Positions 6,406 through 8,912 of a DNA stretch of 8,912 nt are shown piece after piece. The notes under the pieces are model-generated. The model was not told where the DNA came from, searched no databases, and saw only the letters and a program-made list of their open reading frames with translations. The position numbers were made by a program, and so were the translations under genes. Location: assembly GCA_902772715.1 (NCBI GenBank), contig CACYBT010000302.1, forward strand, positions 1 through 8,912. The letters are read 5' to 3'. The stretch's first letter is position 1, and the number at the start of each line of letters is the position of its first letter. This DNA is from an uncultured Succinivibrio sp. GTDB taxonomy: Bacteria; Pseudomonadota; Gammaproteobacteria; Enterobacterales; Succinivibrionaceae.

Positions 6406-6433
6406 TAAAAAATAACTGTGAACAGTAATTTTT
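6406..6433 (-). terminator. Possible terminator downstream of tetR
   Basis: The palindrome ACTGT-GA-ACAGT (6415-6426) lies inside flanking A and T runs, giving an AT-rich stem on either strand. Read on -, it is followed by TTATTTTTT, so it could end tetR transcription about 90 bases after the stop; read on +, ATTTTT follows as well. The GC content of the stem is low, so efficiency is doubtful. Confidence 0.4.
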
Positions 6434-6522
6434 ATACCTCTTTTAAAATTGATAATGAATACTGTATGTTGTGACAAATCATGGTGTGCCTAAGGACATC
6501 ATAGCTGCGCATATTGCAATGT

Positions 6523-7173
6523 TTACATGCGCATTTTAAGTGTCGACACCACTGACTTTAAACCTTCGTAACACAGATGTTCGCAGGATGGGAACATAAA
6601 GTTACTGTCGCACTTTAAAATTGCCTCAAGCTGTTTTTTAGAAGGGTTAGTAAGCACATAGGCCGAAACAGTGTAAGAAAAAAGCATGAAAATAAAATCT
6701 GTACGCTGCTCTTTCTTAAGCGGCACAAAAAAGCTGTCGACAAACCTTATGATAAGCGCAATGGTTTTCATGATCTTGGCTTTATATGCAATAAGAGCCT
6801 CGCAACTTGCACCATTTTCCATCACCGCATAGTTTAAGGAAATCATTTTCAGGAGCCGCGGATGTGAGATAAACCCTTCATGGAGAATTTTGGTAAAACC
6901 TTCATTATCAAGACTCCGACATGATCTAAATTTGTTATCAAGATAATTATTAAGATCATCAACATCTTGACCTAAGCCATAAAGCAAGATGTCATCCGTA
7001 TTTTTAAAATATGCATAAATGGCAGGACGGGATAACTCGGTTAATTTGGAAAGCGCACAGAAATTCACTTCGCTATAGCCTTTCCTATCATAAATATGAA
7101 GAGCACATTTGACGATCTTATCCTTCCGTAAAAGGATCTGTTCTGGGGAACGCGCTCTTTTAAATGGAACCAT
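6523..7173 (-). CDS. TetR-family transcriptional regulator
   Basis: A 216-residue DNA-binding repressor-type protein. The N-terminal HTH domain (about 15-65) has the TetR pattern: a first helix RKDKIVKCALHIYDRKGY, then FCALSKLTELSRPAIYAYFKNTDDIL, in which the segment from about 37 to 58 is the helix-turn-helix and IYAYFKN the usual recognition-helix end. The remainder (66-216) is helical and would bind a ligand and dimerise; its ligand cannot be read. I chose the ATG at 7173 because GAGGAG (7178-7183 on +) precedes it by four bases. The in-frame ATG at 7263 would add 30 basic residues with no ribosome binding site. A palindrome lies 50-67 bases upstream of the start and could be its own operator. 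The gene is divergent from the MBL-rubredoxin gene, a possible target. Confidence 0.85.
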   Translation of the reverse strand: MVPFKRARSPEQILLRKDKIVKCALHIYDRKGYSEVNFCALSKLTELSRPAIYAYFKNTDDILLYGLGQDVDDLNNYLDNKFRSCRSLDNEGFTKILHEGFISHPRLLKMISLNYAVMENGASCEALIAYKAKIMKTIALIIRFVDSFFVPLKKEQRTDFIFMLFSYTVSAYVLTNPSKKQLEAILKCDSNFMFPSCEHLCYEGLKSVVSTLKMRM

Positions 7174-7177
7174 AAAT

Positions 7178-7183
7178 CTCCTC
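7178..7183 (-). promoter_or_regulatory. Ribosome binding site that fixes the tetR start
   Basis: CTCCTC on + reads GAGGAG on -, four bases before the ATG at 7173. It supports the 216-residue form over a 246-residue form starting at 7263. Confidence 0.75.
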
Positions 7184-7222
7184 TTAGGACTAGTCTTTAA
7201 TCTTAAAAAACATCTGGTGATA

Positions 7223-7240
7223 AAAGGCACAATTGCCTTT
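7223..7240. promoter_or_regulatory. Perfect palindrome upstream of tetR, candidate TetR operator
   Basis: AAAGGCACAATTGCCTTT has 7-bp arms AAAGGCA/TGCCTTT around CAAT. It lies 50-67 bases before the tetR ATG. TetR-family operators are typically palindromes of 15-20 bp in front of their own gene, so autoregulation is the likely reading. A perfect TATAAT (7248-7253) lies just beside it on + without a good -35. On + a T-rich tract (ATTTTT) follows, so a terminator-like role cannot be excluded. Confidence 0.5.
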
Positions 7241-7761
7241 ATTTTTCTATAATTATGGCACAAGACACAAAGTTTTACATCGCATAGGCATTAAAAGTAA
7301 GCCTCTTATGTCTTCTTTTAGGTAAGATTTACTGCTCTATCCTTGATTTTTGATGATAATCACACTACCAAATATAATTTTACAATATGTAATGTTAATA
7401 ACTTGACTCCCTGTAGCTTAACTAATATTATCAGAAAAAATCATTATTATTTTTTTTGGGAGAAAACAAGCAGGATCCTTATGATCTGAGTTCATCCTGT
7501 AGATGTCTCTGTTTGTCATGCCAGGTGTTCCACCCTGAAGATAACACAAAACTTCTTGATAAAGCCCATGCACACCCACAAAACTTGTCGGAAAATAAAC
7601 ACTGTCTCACAGCCAAAAGCGGACACAAATTTCAGCATAGTTTAAGGATGGAGAAAAATAATAACAGATTTAGCCTACAAAAATTAGCATAAACCTCAAA
7701 AAGAAGGTTCTATCGCTGATTTTTCACCTTTGCAAATTGCACCCATAAAGGAAAATAACAT
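7241..7761. other. Long intergenic region upstream of the MBL-rubredoxin gene
   Basis: About 520 bases without a convincing gene. The first part (7241-7400) is AT-rich and holds the probable tetR promoter on -, which I cannot place exactly, and small dyads such as GTAA-GAT-TTAC (7322-7332). A near-consensus promoter on + lies at 7403-7431. From there to the ATG at 7762 is a leader of about 320 nt. It contains a weak 6-bp inverted repeat CAGGAT (7471-7476) / ATCCTG (7494-7499) and a hairpin GGTG-TTC-CACC inside 7520-7540. I recognise no known riboswitch or tRNA. A 78-codon frame from a TTG at 7456 exists but lacks a ribosome binding site. Confidence 0.55.
7403..7431 (+). promoter_or_regulatory. 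Strong sigma70-type promoter for the MBL-rubredoxin gene
   Basis: TTGACT (7403-7408), exactly 17 bases, then TATTAT (7426-7431): five of six matches to each consensus box at optimal spacing. The predicted transcription start is near 7438, some 320 bases before the coding start, so a long 5' leader is implied unless a second promoter exists closer in. Confidence 0.65.
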
Positions 7762-8718
7762 ATGAAAGTTAAAGCAGTAAAACTTTATGAAAAGGGATTT
7801 ATGTCGCAGCCTTTTGCCTTTGGCGGTGAAGAGGGTCAGGACAAATTTGACAAAAACGTCAAATACCGCTCCTCTTTACAGAATTTTCTTATCGATACCG
7901 GTAGCGAGGTTATACTTGTGGATACCGGCATGCCGCTTGAGGCTCCTGATATGGTAGCCGATGATGATGCTCCTATATATATCGGGCAGAGAATTGAGGA
8001 TTACGTCAGTGCACTCAAAACCGCAGGCTACAGTAAAGATGAGGTCACCAAGATTGTTGTCACCCATAAGCATGAAGATCATACCGGAGAGTTAAGAGCA
8101 TTTCCCAATGCCAAAATCTACATTGGAAAAGAGGATGCCGATGCCCTAAAACTAGACGGACCTAATATCATAAGACCTACATTCAGTGACGGGCCCTTCT
8201 ATAATTTTCCGCGCGCAGAGAAGATTGCAGAAAACGTCTATATGCTTGAAGCCATAGGCCACACCAACGGTAACAGTATCATCATTGCCAAGGATGGTGA
8301 TTTATTCTATATGTTCCATGGTGATGTCACCTATACCGATGAGGCTCTCTACGAGAACAAGTTATCCATCATTTATGAAAACAGAGAAAAAGCCCGCGAA
8401 ACTCTCAATAATGTGAGAGAATTTGTAAGAAATCACAAGACCATTTACCTCTCCACTCATACTCCTTTAGGTTATGAGAATCTTGAGGAGATGAGAATTG
8501 TAGATCTCAATAATCCAGTAGAGACCAAACCACTTGAGGACATTGTCTACAAGACAGCCACAGGTAAATATATCTGCTCCATCTGCGGTTATGTCTATGA
8601 TCCTGAATTAGGTGATGAAACCAATGGCATTCCTGCCGGTACCGCCTTTGAGGATCTGCCTGATGACTGGCGCTGTCCTTTGTGCAAAAAAGGCAAGGAT
8701 AAATTCAGTAAGGCCTAA
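7762..8718 (+). CDS. Metallo-beta-lactamase-fold hydrolase fused to a C-terminal rubredoxin domain
   Basis: A 318-residue cytoplasmic protein with no signal peptide or membrane segment. The MBL domain (about 1-250) carries the metal ligands: His102, His104, Asp106 and His107 in THKHEDHTG, His167 in IGHTNG, Asp188 in HGDV and His233 in STHTP. The HxHxDH form is that of zinc hydrolases such as lactonases; flavodiiron oxygen/NO reductases have HxExDH. A rubredoxin domain (about 269-318) follows, with CSICGYVYDPELGD (Cys272, Cys275) and DDWRCPLCKKG (Cys305, Cys308), the complete Cys4 iron site. No flavodoxin domain separates them, unlike flavorubredoxin. AAGGA (7748-7752) lies 9 bases before the ATG. 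The substrate and electron partner are unknown; a redox or oxygen-stress role, or use of the rubredoxin as an electron donor, is inference. Confidence 0.88.
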   Translation: MKVKAVKLYEKGFMSQPFAFGGEEGQDKFDKNVKYRSSLQNFLIDTGSEVILVDTGMPLEAPDMVADDDAPIYIGQRIEDYVSALKTAGYSKDEVTKIVVTHKHEDHTGELRAFPNAKIYIGKEDADALKLDGPNIIRPTFSDGPFYNFPRAEKIAENVYMLEAIGHTNGNSIIIAKDGDLFYMFHGDVTYTDEALYENKLSIIYENREKARETLNNVREFVRNHKTIYLSTHTPLGYENLEEMRIVDLNNPVETKPLEDIVYKTATGKYICSICGYVYDPELGDETNGIPAGTAFEDLPDDWRCPLCKKGKDKFSKA

Positions 8719-8790
8719 GAAATTTTAGGGCATTACTTTATTTAAAAAAGTAACAAGCAGACGTTCACCTGCGTATGGTCAGCGCATAAC

Positions 8791-8828
8791 ACTCTTCTCT
8801 ATTGAAAGACTTGGAGAGGAGTTTTTTT
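8791..8828 (+). terminator. Intrinsic terminator after the MBL-rubredoxin gene
   Basis: ACTCTTCTCTA (8791-8801) pairs with 8812-8822 (core GAGAGGAGT, G-U pairs tolerated), an 11-bp stem with a 10-base loop, followed by seven T (8822-8828). It lies 72 bases after the stop codon. Confidence 0.8.
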
Positions 8829-8842
8829 CCATACACAAGTCG

Positions 8843-8912
8843 TTAAGCAGCATTTTTGATTTCCCAAGGATTTTTCTTAGCGAGAATGTTCTCAATTAAA
8901 GTAGGAAGATCC
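8843..8912 (-). CDS. 3' end of an unidentified gene, partial
   Basis: On - an open frame enters from the window edge and ends at TAA (8845-8843), giving 22 complete codons that read DLPTLIENILAKKNPWEIKN plus two alanines. The composition is protein-like and the placement, ending just beyond the convergent terminator at 8828, is natural for a convergent neighbour. The fragment is too short to assign a family. It could also be a chance frame. Confidence 0.45.
   Translation of the reverse strand, partial: DLPTLIENILAKKNPWEIKNAA

Larger units (their letters stand above)
6181..6522. other. AT-rich spacer between rpn and tetR, no gene seen
   Basis: No credible coding frame is present. It holds the short upstream region of rpn, an orphan AGGAGG (6212-6217), a hairpin ACACCC (6313-6318) / GGGTGT (6328-6333) flanked by T-run and A-run with no terminator polarity, a symmetrical A/T-flanked palindrome at 6406-6433, and an inverted repeat TGCGCAT (6506-6512) / ATGCGCA (6527-6533) that overlaps the tetR stop codon. 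Confidence 0.6.

Noticed and set aside
6506..6533. TGCGCAT/ATGCGCA inverted repeat as a terminator of tetR
   Set aside because: It overlaps the stop codon, has a 14-base loop and no T-run on the minus strand.
7174..7263. Upstream in-frame ATG extending tetR by 30 residues
   Set aside because: No ribosome binding site precedes it and it would run through the palindrome at 7223-7240; the ATG at 7173 has GAGGAG four bases upstream.
7456..7692. 78-codon frame with a CxCxxxC-like cluster in the leader
   Set aside because: It begins with TTG, lacks a ribosome binding site (GGGAG lies inside the frame, not before it), has an unusual composition and resembles no known family.
1..8912. CRISPR array, tRNA or rRNA genes, prophage genes, complete insertion sequence
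   Set aside because: No regularly spaced repeats, no cloverleaf or CCA-type ends, and no transposase with flanking inverted repeats were seen.

Overview
The window looks like the chromosome of a gut-type anaerobic gammaproteobacterium, possibly of the Succinivibrionaceae. This is an inference: the hexuronate enzymes resemble the enterobacterial proteins, one gene carries a rubredoxin domain typical of anaerobes, and there is an Rpn-type nuclease gene with an EG-repeat tail of a kind I associate with that group. No rRNA or tRNA is present to fix the taxonomy. The protein-coding part is moderate in GC, with AT-rich spacers.

Region 1 (1-5056, all on +) is a sugar-acid catabolic block. It opens with the last 34 codons of a protein that looks like a zinc-type alcohol dehydrogenase. 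A hairpin/terminator follows, then uxaB (tagaturonate reductase) and uxaA (altronate dehydratase), which overlap by one base and end at a textbook intrinsic terminator. After a 190-bp regulatory gap come kdgK (2-keto-3-deoxygluconate kinase) and eda (KDPG aldolase), where the kdgK stop codon lies inside the eda ribosome binding site. Together the four enzymes turn D-tagaturonate into D-altronate, KDG, KDPG and finally pyruvate plus glyceraldehyde-3-phosphate. This is the lower galacturonate route that feeds the Entner-Doudoroff split. Uronate isomerase, a transporter and a dedicated regulator are not in the window. The cut dehydrogenase could feed a further sugar acid into the pathway.

Region 2 (5057-7173, genes on -) is accessory in character. 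It holds two adjacent hairpins after eda, one resembling an IS200/IS605 end. Next is an Rpn/PD-(D/E)XK nuclease gene whose EG-repeat C-terminal tail has been thrown out of frame. A 340-bp AT-rich spacer follows, with inverted repeats and an orphan Shine-Dalgarno sequence, and then a TetR-family regulator gene.

Region 3 (7174-8912) has a long intergenic stretch with a palindrome just upstream of tetR and a near-consensus sigma70 promoter. That promoter implies a leader of about 320 nt before a gene fusing a metallo-beta-lactamase-fold domain directly to a C-terminal rubredoxin. The fusion gene ends at a good intrinsic terminator. The last 70 bases hold the 3' end of an unidentified convergent gene on -.

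The points most worth a second look are the MBL-rubredoxin fusion with its long leader, the frameshifted rpn gene with a possible intragenic start, the IS605-like hairpin after eda, and the candidate operators upstream of kdgK and tetR.
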